Shown here one piece after another: positions 25,416 to 34,231 of a DNA stretch of 46,936 nt (its first letter is position 1; each line of letters opens with the position of its first letter). Source of the DNA: Aerococcus sp. UBA6277. GTDB lineage: Bacteria > Bacillota > Bacilli > Lactobacillales > Aerococcaceae. Under the pieces are notes generated by a model. It made no database searches. It had not been told where the DNA came from and saw nothing but the letters and a program-made list of their open reading frames with translations. Both the position numbers and the translations under genes were made by a program. The stretch is from positions 1-46,936 of the forward strand of contig NZ_DJUR01000021.1 of assembly GCF_002440555.1 (NCBI RefSeq). Reading direction: 5' to 3'.

Positions 25416-25453
25416 AAAAAAAGAGTAGCCTCCTCCAAGGAAAACTACTCTTT
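25416..25453 (-). terminator. terminator of ridA
   Basis: AAGAGTAG/CTACTCTT, an 8-bp stem with extra pairing in the loop, is followed by seven T's on the minus strand. It isolates ridA from the downstream ABC operon, which therefore needs its own promoter. Confidence 0.8.
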
Positions 25454-25479
25454 CAAAATACATTGGTGTTATTCAATTA

Positions 25480-25863
25480 TTATTCTGCTACAGCAACTGC
25501 TTCAATTTCTACTAGTGCACCTTTAGGAATTGCCGCAACTTCAAAAGCTGCACGGGCAGGTGTTACGCCTGTAAAGAATTCAGCGTAGACTTCATTCATA
25601 GCCGCAAAATCATCGATATTATCTAATAAAACTGTTGTCTTTACTACATTAGACATATCCAATCCTGCTTCCGCTAAAATAGCTTGAATATTGGTTAATG
25701 ATTGACGGGTTTGCCCTTGAATATCAGTAGTCGCAAATTCACCCGTTGCTGGATCAATTGGTAATTGTCCAGACACATAAACAGTACCATTCACACTAAC
25801 GGCTTGAGAATATGGCCCTAAAGCTGCTGGCGCTTTTTCAGTTGCAATTGCTTTTTTTGTCAT
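25480..25863 (-). CDS. ridA: RidA family enamine/imine deaminase
   Basis: Hydrolyses reactive 2-aminoacrylate-type enamines released by PLP enzymes, producing the keto acid and ammonia. It has 127 residues. Family features are the start KAPAALGPYSQAV, the central VSGQLPIDPATGE, and the active-site arginine in TPARAAFEVAAIP followed by GALVEIEAVA. An ATG at 25872 abuts the GAGGAG ribosome binding site; the ATG at 25863 is nine bases away and is the better start. It sits near other amino-acid and PLP genes of the window (cysK), but is transcribed alone. Confidence 0.9.
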   Translation of the reverse strand: MTKKAIATEKAPAALGPYSQAVSVNGTVYVSGQLPIDPATGEFATTDIQGQTRQSLTNIQAILAEAGLDMSNVVKTTVLLDNIDDFAAMNEVYAEFFTGVTPARAAFEVAAIPKGALVEIEAVAVAE

Positions 25864-26025
25864 AGATAACATCTCCTCTAATAATTTTTTAATCTTATAT
25901 ATCTATTATTTACTAATTTAGGAGAATTGTCGATGGTTAAATTAAACATAAAGTATCCCTATCCACCTTTTAGAGTTATCGTCATTATAAACATTAGATA
26001 TATGATGCCCTAAATTTAAATACAT

Positions 26026-26055
26026 AAAAAAAGGATATCCAACATGGATACCCTT
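26026..26055 (-). terminator. terminator of rpmE2
   Basis: AAGGGTATCC/GGATATCCTT, a 10-bp stem with one wobble and a five-base loop, is followed by seven T's. It lies 23 bases after the rpmE2 stop. Confidence 0.85.
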
Positions 26056-26078
26056 GAAAACTGATAAATTCAGTCTTT

Positions 26079-26345
26079 TTATGCTTCTTCTGCGTTTTCG
26101 TCTTTGAAACCGTATTTTTTGTTGAAACGGTCCACACGACCATCTGCTTGTGTGAATTTTTGACGTCCAGTGTAGAATGGATGTGAGTCTGATGAAGTCT
26201 CAACACGGATCAATGGGTAAGTGTTACCATCTTCCCACTCAACTGTTTCAGCAGAATGAACTGTTGAACCAGATAAGAATTTGTATCCTGTACTTGTATC
26301 CATAAATACTACTGGATGGTAATCTGGATGAATCTCTTGTTTCAT
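26079..26345 (-). CDS. rpmE2: 50S ribosomal protein L31, type B (zinc-free)
   Basis: A large-subunit ribosomal protein of 88 residues. It begins [20 protein letters not shown] and has the type B phrase [13 protein letters not shown]. The paired cysteines that bind zinc in type A L31 are absent, so this is the form that works without zinc. The gene follows rho as in many Firmicutes, but a promoter within the rho-rpmE2 gap suggests independent expression too. The ribosome binding site AAAGGAG lies slightly far (11 bases). Confidence 0.95.
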   Translation of the reverse strand: MKQEIHPDYHPVVFMDTSTGYKFLSGSTVHSAETVEWEDGNTYPLIRVETSSDSHPFYTGRQKFTQADGRVDRFNKKYGFKDENAEEA

Positions 26346-26412
26346 TTGTACATACTCTCCTTTTCGCCCTGAACTTCTGCAGCCCAGAGATTATTTTTAA
26401 CATAACACGAGT

Positions 26413-26441
26413 AGTCTATCATAATCAACTATCACTTTCAA
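26413..26441 (-). promoter_or_regulatory. rpmE2 promoter
   Basis: TTGAAA (26436-26441), a 17-base spacer and TAGACT (26413-26418), located between the rho stop and the rpmE2 start. Confidence 0.5.
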
Positions 26442-26449
26442 GTAGATAT

Positions 26450-27745
26450 TTATGATTTACCCTTGTTTTTTCCTTTGGATAAAAAGACATCAAGCCGTTC
26501 AATAAACTGATCATTAGTTTCAGTTTTCTTCATTTCTTTCAGCATTTCATTGGTATAAACCAACATATCGCCCTTCATCGTCTGGCGCAATTTCCATAAC
26601 ACTTTCAAGGTCGACTCATCATGCAACAACTCTTCCTTACGAGTAGATGAACGACGAATATCGATTGCTGGGAAGACACGAGACTCTGCCAAGTCACGTG
26701 ATAAGTGAATCTCCGCATTACCCGTTCCCTTGAACTCCTCATAAATCATATCGTCCATACGAGAACCCGTATCTACTAAAGCTGTCGCCAGAATAGTTAA
26801 GGAACCCCCATCTTCAATATTTCGGGCTGATCCAAAGAATTTCTTTGGCTTATAGAAAGCAGCTGGGTCAATACCTCCAGATAAAGTCCGGCCACTCGGC
26901 TTCTCAACCAAGTTGTAAGCACGAGCCAAGCGCGTAATTGAATCCATCAAGATAACGACATCACGCTTATCTTCCACCAAGCGACGCGCCCGTTCTAAAA
27001 CCAACTCCGCAATCCGCACATGGTTTTCAGGCCGTTGATCGAAAGTAGAAGAAACCACTTCACCGTCAATTGACCGCTCTAAATCCGTCACCTCTTCAGG
27101 CCGCTCATCAATTAACAGCATGATCAACTCAACATCCGGATTATTGGCGGTAATCCCGTTAGCGATTTCCTTCATCAAGACCGTTTTACCAGCCTTAGGT
27201 GGTGCCACAATCAAACCACGTTGACCGTAACCAACAGGCGAAATCAAATCAATCATCCGGGCAGACAAACGTCCGGGTATCGACTCTAACCGTAGCTGTT
27301 CATTCGGGTAGACAGGGGTCAAGGCCGGAAAATGCGCCCGTTCCTTCGCCTCATCTGGGTCCTTACCATTCACCGCGTACACATGCATCAAACCCAAGTA
27401 CCGCTCAGAAGCCTTAGGCGGACGAGCTGTCCCCGATACTAAATCCCCATTTCGCAAACCAAACCGGCGAATCTGAGAATTCGAAATATAAATATCCTCC
27501 TGACTAGGCGAATAATTAATCGACCGCAAGAAACCAAAATCAGACCCCGTAATATCAAGCACACCCTCGACATTCATAAAGCCCTGACTCACCTCTTGCG
27601 CCCGCAAGACAGCCATAATCAGCTCCTTCTTATTCATTTGACTATAGTAAGGGACCTTATACGCCTTTGCATACTGGTAAATCTCCTTCAACGTCATAGC
27701 CTGCAAACTATGCAACTTTACGTGTTCTTGCTCATTTTCTGACAT
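26450..27745 (-). CDS. rho: transcription termination factor Rho
   Basis: The hexameric RNA-dependent ATPase that terminates transcription and limits antisense RNA. It has 431 residues: N-terminal Rho domain (about 14-50), the cold-shock-like primary RNA-binding domain (about 52-125, with [13 protein letters not shown]), and the RecA-like motor with Walker A APPKAGKT (181-188) and [13 protein letters not shown]. Rho is absent from some Lactobacillales, including many streptococci, so its presence is informative. A weak GAAGG precedes a run of seven T's and the ATG. The leader is C-rich (see separate entry). Confidence 0.96.
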   Translation of the reverse strand: MSENEQEHVKLHSLQAMTLKEIYQYAKAYKVPYYSQMNKKELIMAVLRAQEVSQGFMNVEGVLDITGSDFGFLRSINYSPSQEDIYISNSQIRRFGLRNGDLVSGTARPPKASERYLGLMHVYAVNGKDPDEAKERAHFPALTPVYPNEQLRLESIPGRLSARMIDLISPVGYGQRGLIVAPPKAGKTVLMKEIANGITANNPDVELIMLLIDERPEEVTDLERSIDGEVVSSTFDQRPENHVRIAELVLERARRLVEDKRDVVILMDSITRLARAYNLVEKPSGRTLSGGIDPAAFYKPKKFFGSARNIEDGGSLTILATALVDTGSRMDDMIYEEFKGTGNAEIHLSRDLAESRVFPAIDIRRSSTRKEELLHDESTLKVLWKLRQTMKGDMLVYTNEMLKEMKKTETNDQFIERLDVFLSKGKNKGKS

Positions 27746-27900
27746 AAAAAAACCTTCATTTCTATCAATACTTAGTTACTTTCTGGAAAAGGACGACCGC
27801 CTAGAAGCTGAGTGCAAAAAGATGTCGCTGGCCATTATGAAGCCAGTAGCTCCTTGGGTCTAAGAAGTGTTAAGAGAGGACTTGCTTGTTGTTTGGGTAA
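27746..27900 (-). promoter_or_regulatory. rho leader with C-rich, G-poor stretch (possible rut)
   Basis: Between the murA terminator and rho, the minus strand at about 27858-27903 has roughly 16 C and 3 G in 46 bases and no clear hairpin, as Rho loading sites do. Nearer to rho a CTGGC...GCCAG hairpin and an 18-codon frame (ATG at about 27837) are visible, without convincing initiation signals. Autoregulation of rho by early termination is known in other bacteria. Confidence 0.35.
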
Positions 27901-27901
27901 A

Positions 27902-27935
27902 AATGTAAAGGACTGCGGCACCTTTGCCACAGCCC
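27902..27935 (-). terminator. terminator of murA
   Basis: GGGCTGTGGCA/TGCCGCAGTCC, an 11-bp stem with two wobbles and a four-base loop, is followed by TTTACATTTTT on the minus strand. It lies 27 bases after the murA stop. Confidence 0.75.
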
Positions 27936-27961
27936 TAACATGCATCACTACAGCGACAACA

Positions 27962-29242
27962 TTAGTTTACTGTAGAATAATCGTATTGTACCAATTGAAT
28001 ATCAGCACCTAAAGCTGACAATTTTTCAACGATATGGTCATAACCACGTAAAATATTACCGGCACCATATAATTCAGTTTCACCTTCAGCCATTAACCCA
28101 GCAATTACTAGACCAGCACCAGCACGTAAGTCTGAAGCCGTGACAGTTGCACCTGTTAATTGGTTAGGGCCATTGTAAGTAATTTGGTCATTTTGTGCTT
28201 CAATATTTGCACCCATACGCGCTAACTCAGGTACATGTTTCACACGTTTTGGATAAATCGTATCCACTAATTTACCGTTACCATTTGCTGTTAATAATAA
28301 TGGCGTAATAGGTTGTTGTAAGTCAGTTGCGAATCCTGGGTATGGCGCTGTTTTAATATCTACAGCTTTTAATTGACCATCATTTGGATGAATGTAAATA
28401 GCATCATCGCTGATATCCATTTTGACACCCATCTCACGCAATTTCGCTAGGAAACTTTCGATATGTTCAGCAATTACATTGTTGACAGTAACTCCTTGGC
28501 CAACTGCCGCAGCGGCTGCAATATAAGTACCGGCTTCGATACGGTCAGGAATTTGTTGGTGAGAAGCACCGTGCATCTCGTCCACACCTTCAATACGGAT
28601 AGTAGAAGTACCTACACCTTTAATCTTGGCACCCATTTTGTTTAATAACATAGCGATATCAATGATTTCAGGTTCACGGGCTGCATTTTCAATGACAGTT
28701 ATCCCTTTAGCGCGAGAAGCTGCCAACATGATGTTGATTGTTGCACCAACGCTGACAACATCTAGGTAAATTTCAGTACCTGTAAGGCCGTTACCGTTAG
28801 TCGTTAAGTGCATAGCACCTAATTCGTTGCTTACTTCAGCACCTAAAGCTTCAAACCCTTTTAAGTGTAAATCCATTGGACGAGGACCCAAGTTACAACC
28901 ACCTGGTAAACCTACAACACCCTCACCGTATTTACCTAATAAGGCACCCATGAAGTAGTAAGATGCGCGCAAGCTTTGGATCTTACCATCAGGCATTGGG
29001 ACATTTTCCATGTTCGTTGGGTCAATACGCATGACATGCTCGTTGAAATCAACCTTTACATTAAAGTCTTTCAATATTTCAATTAAAGCGAACACGTCGT
29101 CAATTTCCGGTACGCCCTCAATTACCACCGGTGAATCCGCCATAATCGCTGCAGGAATTAGCGCAACTGCACTATTCTTCGCTCCAGAAACCGTAATCTC
29201 ACCCTTTAACGGATTACCACCCTTGATGATAAATTTTTCCAT
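27962..29242 (-). CDS. murA: UDP-N-acetylglucosamine 1-carboxyvinyltransferase
   Basis: Catalyses the first committed step of peptidoglycan synthesis, moving enolpyruvate from PEP to UDP-GlcNAc. It has 426 residues. It opens [20 protein letters not shown], with KN in SGAKNSAV, and has the catalytic cysteine in [11 protein letters not shown] (C116), the residue fosfomycin alkylates. A GTG five codons earlier (29257) lies within the GTGAGGGG ribosome binding region and is unlikely to be used. Position between fba and rho corresponds to the second MurA paralogue (MurAB/MurZ) of Bacillus; whether another murA exists elsewhere cannot be seen. Confidence 0.93.
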   Translation of the reverse strand: MEKFIIKGGNPLKGEITVSGAKNSAVALIPAAIMADSPVVIEGVPEIDDVFALIEILKDFNVKVDFNEHVMRIDPTNMENVPMPDGKIQSLRASYYFMGALLGKYGEGVVGLPGGCNLGPRPMDLHLKGFEALGAEVSNELGAMHLTTNGNGLTGTEIYLDVVSVGATINIMLAASRAKGITVIENAAREPEIIDIAMLLNKMGAKIKGVGTSTIRIEGVDEMHGASHQQIPDRIEAGTYIAAAAAVGQGVTVNNVIAEHIESFLAKLREMGVKMDISDDAIYIHPNDGQLKAVDIKTAPYPGFATDLQQPITPLLLTANGNGKLVDTIYPKRVKHVPELARMGANIEAQNDQITYNGPNQLTGATVTASDLRAGAGLVIAGLMAEGETELYGAGNILRGYDHIVEKLSALGADIQLVQYDYSTVN

Positions 29243-29607
29243 TATAAAACCCCTCACTCATCGTTTTCATTTTCGTTTTATTTATTTCATTTTATCTAAG
29301 CCTTTTAGCTTTTGTTAAGTTCATTCATTAATTACCTATTTGAATCATATATGCGGATTTTGCATACTTTTCCGATTCTATGATAGATAAAGCAAGATTG
29401 ATTATACCTAATTCTCTAAGATATAACTACCATCCCCACCAATTTTAATGGTTTTTTTAACTTCTTTGTAAAATTTGACATATATATACAATCAGTTATA
29501 AGAGATATTTAATTTATTATAACCCATGAACCAACCATTTTTCATCCGAAAGGTTTAAACATCTTGGGAAAAAGGCAATTTCACGTAAATTTGAGGATTT
29601 CAAGTAC
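29243..29607. other. AT-rich intergenic region, no gene seen
   Basis: These 365 bases between murA and the fba terminator contain no plausible coding frame. A possible murA promoter on the minus strand has TATAAT near 29400 with a weak -35. On the plus strand TTGACA (29475-29480) with TATAAG 16 bases later looks like a promoter, but no gene or forward terminator follows. I see nothing else. Confidence 0.4.
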
Positions 29608-29646
29608 AAAAAAAGAGCAACAACCAAAAGGTCATTGCTCAAAAAA
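29608..29646 (-). terminator. terminator of fba
   Basis: GAGCAATGACC/GGTTGTTGCTC, an 11-bp stem with wobbles and loop TTTT, is followed by seven T's on the minus strand, shortly after the fba stop. Confidence 0.9.
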
Positions 29647-29682
29647 GGATATATAAAGCGGAAATTCACTGGCTAAAATGAA

Positions 29683-30537
29683 TTATGCTTTGTTTGAAGA
29701 ACCAAACATACGTAATGTTTCACGTGCAGTTTTAACAATCGCAGCTTTACCTGGTGCTAAAACTTTACGTGGGTCGTATACTTTGTCATCATTATTTAAG
29801 TTTTCACGAACTGCAGCAGTAAATACGATTTGTAATTCAGTATTTACGTTGATTTTCGCATGGCCGCGTTCGATAGCTTTTTTGATTTGTTCTTCTGGAA
29901 TACCTGAACCACCGTGTAATACTAATGGTGTGTTTGTGTATTCAGAAATTTCTTTCATTTCATCGAAACCTAAAACAGGTTCGCCTGAGTAAGGACCATG
30001 AACTGAACCTAAGGCTGCAGCTAATGCATCGATACCCGCTTCGTCAACGATACGTTTACATTCTTCTTTATCTGCGTAGTTGATACCAGCAGTAACGCCG
30101 TCTTCAGTACCACCAACAGTACCGATTTCACCTTCAACAGAAGCGCCACGTTCGTGTGCGTATTCTACAACTTGTTTAGTCATAGCGATGTTGTCCTCAA
30201 TTGGGTGATGAGAACCATCGATCATTACTGAAGTGTATCCAGCGTCGATTGCACGTTTAGCAGATTCAAAAGATGAACCGTGGTCTAAATGTAATGCAAC
30301 AGGAACAGTGATTTCCATAGTTTCAACTAAAGCTTTAACCATAGCGGCAACAACTTCTGGGCCACCCATGTATTTACCAGCACCCTCAGAAACACCTAAA
30401 ATTACTGGTGAGTTTTCTGCTTGGGCTGCTTCTAAAACAGCTTGAGTCCATTCCAAGTTGTTAATGTTTAATTGTGCTACTGCATATTGACCGTCTTTCG
30501 CTTTTGTCAGCATGTCGACCATGTTTTCTAATGGCAT
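29683..30537 (-). CDS. fba: class II fructose-bisphosphate aldolase
   Basis: The zinc-dependent aldolase of glycolysis, cleaving fructose 1,6-bisphosphate to glyceraldehyde 3-phosphate and dihydroxyacetone phosphate. It has 284 residues. The metal site shows in [12 protein letters not shown], the loop [14 protein letters not shown], the later [11 protein letters not shown], and the phosphate-binding [13 protein letters not shown]. Length and motifs fit the Gram-positive class IIB enzymes. GGGGGATC before the ATG is the ribosome binding site; its promoter and terminator make it monocistronic. Confidence 0.95.
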   Translation of the reverse strand: MPLENMVDMLTKAKDGQYAVAQLNINNLEWTQAVLEAAQAENSPVILGVSEGAGKYMGGPEVVAAMVKALVETMEITVPVALHLDHGSSFESAKRAIDAGYTSVMIDGSHHPIEDNIAMTKQVVEYAHERGASVEGEIGTVGGTEDGVTAGINYADKEECKRIVDEAGIDALAAALGSVHGPYSGEPVLGFDEMKEISEYTNTPLVLHGGSGIPEEQIKKAIERGHAKINVNTELQIVFTAAVRENLNNDDKVYDPRKVLAPGKAAIVKTARETLRMFGSSNKA

Positions 30538-30579
30538 AAATAGATCCCCCTGATTTTTAATTTTGATGTGCTCGTGCTT

Positions 30580-30609
30580 ATTGTAACCCTTATCAATTGC
30601 ATTTTACAA
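30580..30609 (-). promoter_or_regulatory. fba promoter
   Basis: TTGTAA (30604-30609), an 18-base spacer and TACAAT (30580-30585), 43 bases before the fba ATG. Confidence 0.6.
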
Positions 30610-30784
30610 GAGTTTTGTCTCATAAAAAAATAAATATTAATTGATGCCATAAAATGACAATTGGCAAACGCATACATCGTTTTTATTATTCTGCTCTTGC
30701 AATTTTTGCAATAATATTCCTAAGCCTTTATAGGCTTTTTTGACTAACAATATCCTTTTTCCCTAAATTAGGCTATCACACTGA

Positions 30785-32065
30785 CTAAGATTGGCTAGCA
30801 CTCGAATCTTCATCAGTACCAATAGCTGCAGTGGTTGTATCTGCTACTTCTGCATCACTTGCAGCACTTTTAGCATCAGCTTCCACAGCGTTTTTGTCGT
30901 CGTGACTCCATGCACCATTCATTGAAGCGCTAGTTGAAGCATCAGTTGTATCTTCCTCAATCTTCACTACCTTTTGTCCAGTTTGTTCTAGATACCACTC
31001 AATTACAGGTTGCAAGTCTAAAACATGCTCGTTGATTCCACGATACTTACCATCTTCATCATGAATAGCTACATAATTATGGACAACATAATGATCTTTA
31101 TGGATTGGTACGTGTACATGGATACCTTCCTTGTTTCCTGACCGCAATTGAGAGATTACCCAAGAAACGTTCTTCACAGCACGTGGTGGGTGAACAGCAC
31201 CAAGTGGGCTACCAACATCTTTTTCGTAACGAGAAGCAAACATGTCTTGACCAGGTTTCACTCGGTTATAGTAAATATACTGATTGTTCTCATCTGCATA
31301 AGTCAATTCAAGAGGGATAGTCTTTAAGAACCAGTTTAATTGGTTTACTGTTAACAATCCTCTATCCAGTTTCACATAGGTATCACCTTCGACAGCGCCC
31401 ACTTTTGCTGCAGCTTGCTCAACCCAATCCGGTGCGGTCATGTCTACACCTTCAATGGTTGTGTCACAATGCTTAGTTGCAGTTAAATCTTCCTCAGGGA
31501 ATACGGGGTTATCTTTAAGTGGTTGAACAGATTCAACGTACTTCATAAACTTCTCTAAGCTACCTTTCAAGAAACTTACAGTGCTAGGTTCAACTAAATC
31601 ACCATTAGCGTTGATTGCCTCTTTACAATTTCCTAATAGGAACTCTTGACCTGGCATTACTAAGGCATCGATTCCGGGTGCCTCAAGAATTTGACGTAAG
31701 TGTAATTGTGATCGTGATGTTCCTTGGTCTAGATAAGAAGCACCGATGATTTTTACAGGTTTGTTTTTCAATGGATGAATTGTGAAGGATAGCCATTCCA
31801 ATGCACTCTTCAAAGGCCCTGGCGTTGTATGGTTGTGCTCCGCTGTAGCAATAATCACACCATCTGCTTGTCGGATCTTCCGATTCAATGTATGAACAGG
31901 CCCCTCTGTCGCTAACTCCGGGTTATCTTGGTTAAATAAAGGTATTTGGTCAATTTCAAGAATCTCTAGATCAAATAAATCAGTGAATTCTCTTTGAATA
32001 TATTGTAACAATAAACGGTTATATGATTTTTCAGCAGTTGAGCCAACAATTCCAACAATTTTCAT
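30785..32065 (-). CDS. NADPH-dependent FMN reductase fused to a PAS (DUF438-type) domain
   Basis: A 426-residue fusion. Residues 1-180 are a flavodoxin-fold NADPH-dependent FMN reductase (P-loop GSTAEKSYNRLLL, then EHNHTTPGPLKSALEWLS at 76-93). After a linker with a lone Cys200, residues 239-365 read like the PAS_10 domain found at the C-terminus of DUF438 proteins (IPLELTYADENNQYIYYN, HPPRAVKNV at 292-300). The last 55 residues are an Asp/Ser/Ala/Thr-rich low-complexity tail. PAS_10 may bind a flavin or other ligand. The next gene upstream encodes a single-domain paralogue of the reductase half, so tandem duplication is likely. It is the last gene of the ApbE operon; role unknown, probably flavin-based redox sensing or electron transfer. 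Confidence 0.78.
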   Translation of the reverse strand: MKIVGIVGSTAEKSYNRLLLQYIQREFTDLFDLEILEIDQIPLFNQDNPELATEGPVHTLNRKIRQADGVIIATAEHNHTTPGPLKSALEWLSFTIHPLKNKPVKIIGASYLDQGTSRSQLHLRQILEAPGIDALVMPGQEFLLGNCKEAINANGDLVEPSTVSFLKGSLEKFMKYVESVQPLKDNPVFPEEDLTATKHCDTTIEGVDMTAPDWVEQAAAKVGAVEGDTYVKLDRGLLTVNQLNWFLKTIPLELTYADENNQYIYYNRVKPGQDMFASRYEKDVGSPLGAVHPPRAVKNVSWVISQLRSGNKEGIHVHVPIHKDHYVVHNYVAIHDEDGKYRGINEHVLDLQPVIEWYLEQTGQKVVKIEEDTTDASTSASMNGAWSHDDKNAVEADAKSAASDAEVADTTTAAIGTDEDSSASQS

Positions 32066-32084
32066 TTTGTCACCCTAGTCCTTT

Positions 32085-32690
32085 CTACTTGGTCCACTCG
32101 TAGTTTTCAGCAGCTGCTTTTGTCTCAGTTCTTAGCTGCGTAAATTCTTGTGTATGATCAATAAATTGAATAAATTCTTTAAAAATATCTTCTAATTGTT
32201 TAACAGATTTTTGGTCACTTAAATCACCATCATCATCAAAAGCTTGTAAAGAATTTCCTAATAGAAATTCTGAATTTGGTATCACACGTGCTCTAATATC
32301 CGGTGAGTCTAGAATCTGGCGCAAGTGCATTTGTGCTCTAGAAGATCCTAAACGACCGTTAGAGGCACCAGTAATCATAATTGGTTTATCTGCTAAGGGA
32401 TAAATATAATAGCTTAACCAATGTAAGGCATTAGTTAGTGAAGAAGTAATGGAATGATTATATTCTGCAGCACTAATAATGACCGCATCTGCTTGCTCGA
32501 TTTTTTTAGCGTCCTCTTCAACAATATTTGGAAGTGTCTTATCTTCTGGTTTAGTAAATATTGGATAATCACGGATTTCCAATAATTCAATTTCAGCTTG
32601 ATCTGCAAAATGTTTCTGAATATATTTAAGAAGTTTTCTATTAGTAGATTTCTTAGAATTTGTCCCTACGATTCCGATAATATGTTTCAT
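32085..32690 (-). CDS. NADPH-dependent FMN reductase family protein
   Basis: A 201-residue flavodoxin-like reductase. It has the P-loop GTNSKKSTNRKLL, the flavin-contact motif EYNHSITSSLTNALHWLS, and RAQMHLRQIL. It is clearly a paralogue of the N-terminal half of the following fusion protein, sharing also the EFLLGN and DGDL segments. It probably reduces free or bound FMN with NAD(P)H in the cytoplasm. AAAGGA precedes the ATG; only 19 bases separate it from the next gene. Confidence 0.82.
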   Translation of the reverse strand: MKHIIGIVGTNSKKSTNRKLLKYIQKHFADQAEIELLEIRDYPIFTKPEDKTLPNIVEEDAKKIEQADAVIISAAEYNHSITSSLTNALHWLSYYIYPLADKPIMITGASNGRLGSSRAQMHLRQILDSPDIRARVIPNSEFLLGNSLQAFDDDGDLSDQKSVKQLEDIFKEFIQFIDHTQEFTQLRTETKAAAENYEWTK

Positions 32691-32726
32691 GATTTTCTGT
32701 CCTTTCTATAGTAGAAATATAACCTG

Positions 32727-33671
32727 CTAACAAATAAGTTCAACTTTGCCCTCTAAACCAGATGTATAGGTGACTTGTCCCTGTTGGTCAACAACCAACA
32801 CTTCAATCTGTTCTATTTGTTCTGCTTGATTGATAATTGCTTCCTTAGATAAGGGAAACAATCGAGTAGTCCAAATTTCACCATCTAACGAAGATTCACT
32901 TACCACAGTGACACTGCGAACGTCCGCTTGAAATGGCTTACCATTTGTGGAATCTAAAATATGATGGTAAAGATGTCCATCCTGTTCGAATACGCGTACG
33001 TAATCCCCAGACGTTACAACCGATCGGTTACTTAAATCGACAATGGCCTTGTTATAACCACGGGTTTGGTCAGGATCTTGGATACCTATACGCCAATGTG
33101 TACTTTCTGTATGACTGGGTCGATGGCCATAGAATCTAAGGTTACCACCAAGATTAATAGATGCCCTGGTTACGCCTTGATTTTTGAAATAGGCGATAAT
33201 TTGATCTGCCGCATACCCTTTTGCAAGCGCACCTAAATCAATCGACATACCTGGCTTAGTAAGGTAAACTGTTTTCTTTATTTCATCCAGATGAATTTCA
33301 TTCGGGTCTACTAAAGTCAGCCGACCATCAATCTCTTGCTGGCTAGGTTTACGATAATCCGAAAAACCAATCCGCCATAAGTTAACTAACGGTCCAATAG
33401 CTATATTTAGCTTTCGTCCCGATGTAATACTCTCTTTTTTACCGATTTGAATGAGATGAAATAGCTCTGGATGAACGCGTACAGCCTTAACTCCTGCCAT
33501 TTGATTAACCGCCATTAATTCAGAAGATGGGTCATTCGCTGAAAAACGCGCTTCCAATTGAAACAAACGCTGGACTGCAGCAAGTAATAAAGAATGACTA
33601 TTTGGATGGTCAACCATTAGGTCAATCGTCGTACCCATCAAATTTATAGAATGCCGTTGCTCAAAGTCCAA
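32727..33671 (-). CDS. apbE: FAD:protein FMN transferase (ApbE family)
   Basis: Attaches FMN covalently to Thr/Ser of target flavoproteins using FAD. About 314 residues. Family motifs are SIDLGALAKGYAADQI (Mg/FAD site), ASINLGGNLRFYG, SVVTSGDYVRVF and HHILDSTNGKP. A longer frame begins inside DUF454 at 33728. After the DUF454 stop comes GGAGTTGGAGG, and the TTG at 33671 is seven bases beyond it, so I start there. With this start there is no signal peptide or lipobox, unlike the surface ApbE lipoproteins of extracellular electron transfer loci, so the enzyme should act in the cytoplasm. No flavinylation target motif is evident in its neighbours. Confidence 0.87.
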   Translation of the reverse strand: MDFEQRHSINLMGTTIDLMVDHPNSHSLLLAAVQRLFQLEARFSANDPSSELMAVNQMAGVKAVRVHPELFHLIQIGKKESITSGRKLNIAIGPLVNLWRIGFSDYRKPSQQEIDGRLTLVDPNEIHLDEIKKTVYLTKPGMSIDLGALAKGYAADQIIAYFKNQGVTRASINLGGNLRFYGHRPSHTESTHWRIGIQDPDQTRGYNKAIVDLSNRSVVTSGDYVRVFEQDGHLYHHILDSTNGKPFQADVRSVTVVSESSLDGEIWTTRLFPLSKEAIINQAEQIEQIEVLVVDQQGQVTYTSGLEGKVELIC

Positions 33672-33690
33672 ATCACTAGCCTCCAACTCC

Positions 33691-34065
33691 TTAAACCTCT
33701 TCCACCCTAAATAGTAGACAGTAACCAAAAATTAAACCACAAACGCCTACAAAAATTTGTACACCTTTTAATGGCATAAGTAACATTGATAAACCCATCA
33801 CAAGATAAGTTGTCATTAGGATATGAATTTTTTTGCGCTTGCTGATACCACCCTGTCGCTTAAATTCGCCTACATAGTTTTCATATAAACGAGTAGATTC
33901 TAACCAGTTTTTAAATCGCGGTGAACTTCGCGTGAAAAACCAGCCAGCGAGCAACAAGAATGGGGTTGTCGGTAGAACAGGCAATATAACGCCTATACTC
34001 CCTAGGATCACACTCAATAAGCCCATTATTAGAAAAACCTTCTCTTTAATAGTTCTCATTTGCAT
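33691..34065 (-). CDS. DUF454 (YbaN-like) membrane protein
   Basis: A small membrane protein of 124 residues. Hydrophobic segments lie at about 10-45 and 80-120. The family stretch GSIGVILPVLPTTPFLLLAG and the following W.F.RSSPRF are visible. DUF454 has no established function but often sits beside redox and heme/flavin genes. It is the first gene of a four-gene operon, with its stop 20 bases before the apbE start, and GGGGGGTGAG as ribosome binding site. Confidence 0.85.
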   Translation of the reverse strand: MQMRTIKEKVFLIMGLLSVILGSIGVILPVLPTTPFLLLAGWFFTRSSPRFKNWLESTRLYENYVGEFKRQGGISKRKKIHILMTTYLVMGLSMLLMPLKGVQIFVGVCGLIFGYCLLFRVEEV

Positions 34066-34109
34066 TACTCACCCCCCTTGAGAAAAAAATCACATGGTAT
34101 ATCTACCTC

Positions 34110-34138
34110 AAATTATCAAACTATATTTATCCCGTCAA
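34110..34138 (-). promoter_or_regulatory. promoter of the DUF454-apbE-FMN reductase operon
   Basis: TTGACG (34133-34138), a 17-base spacer and TAATTT (34110-34115), about 45 bases before the DUF454 start. Confidence 0.45.
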
Positions 34139-34155
34139 TGAAATATCCAAATGAC

Positions 34156-34190
34156 AAAAAGAGGGTGCAACATTTGTGTTGCACCCTCTA
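34156..34190 (-). terminator. terminator of the MFS gene
   Basis: A perfect 13-bp stem AGAGGGTGCAACA/TGTTGCACCCTCT with loop of four is followed by T's on the minus strand, 40 bases after the MFS stop codon. Confidence 0.85.
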
Positions 34191-34231
34191 AAATATGTCT
34201 TATTTTATTATCAATCTTGAACCAAATTGTA

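Noticed and set aside
27790..27860. Possible further copy of the dispersed repeat in the rho leader, on the plus strand
   Set aside because: Only a short block (GCTGAGTGCAAAAAGATG) resembles the repeat, in the opposite orientation; this could be chance.
29475..29502. Good-looking plus-strand promoter in the fba-murA gap, possible small RNA
   Set aside because: No gene follows and the next hairpin has no T run on the plus strand, so no defined transcript can be drawn.
30715..30745. Plus-strand hairpin AAGCC...GGCTT with T run between fba and the FMN reductase-PAS gene
   Set aside because: It points against all neighbouring genes and has a stem of only five bases; too weak to annotate.
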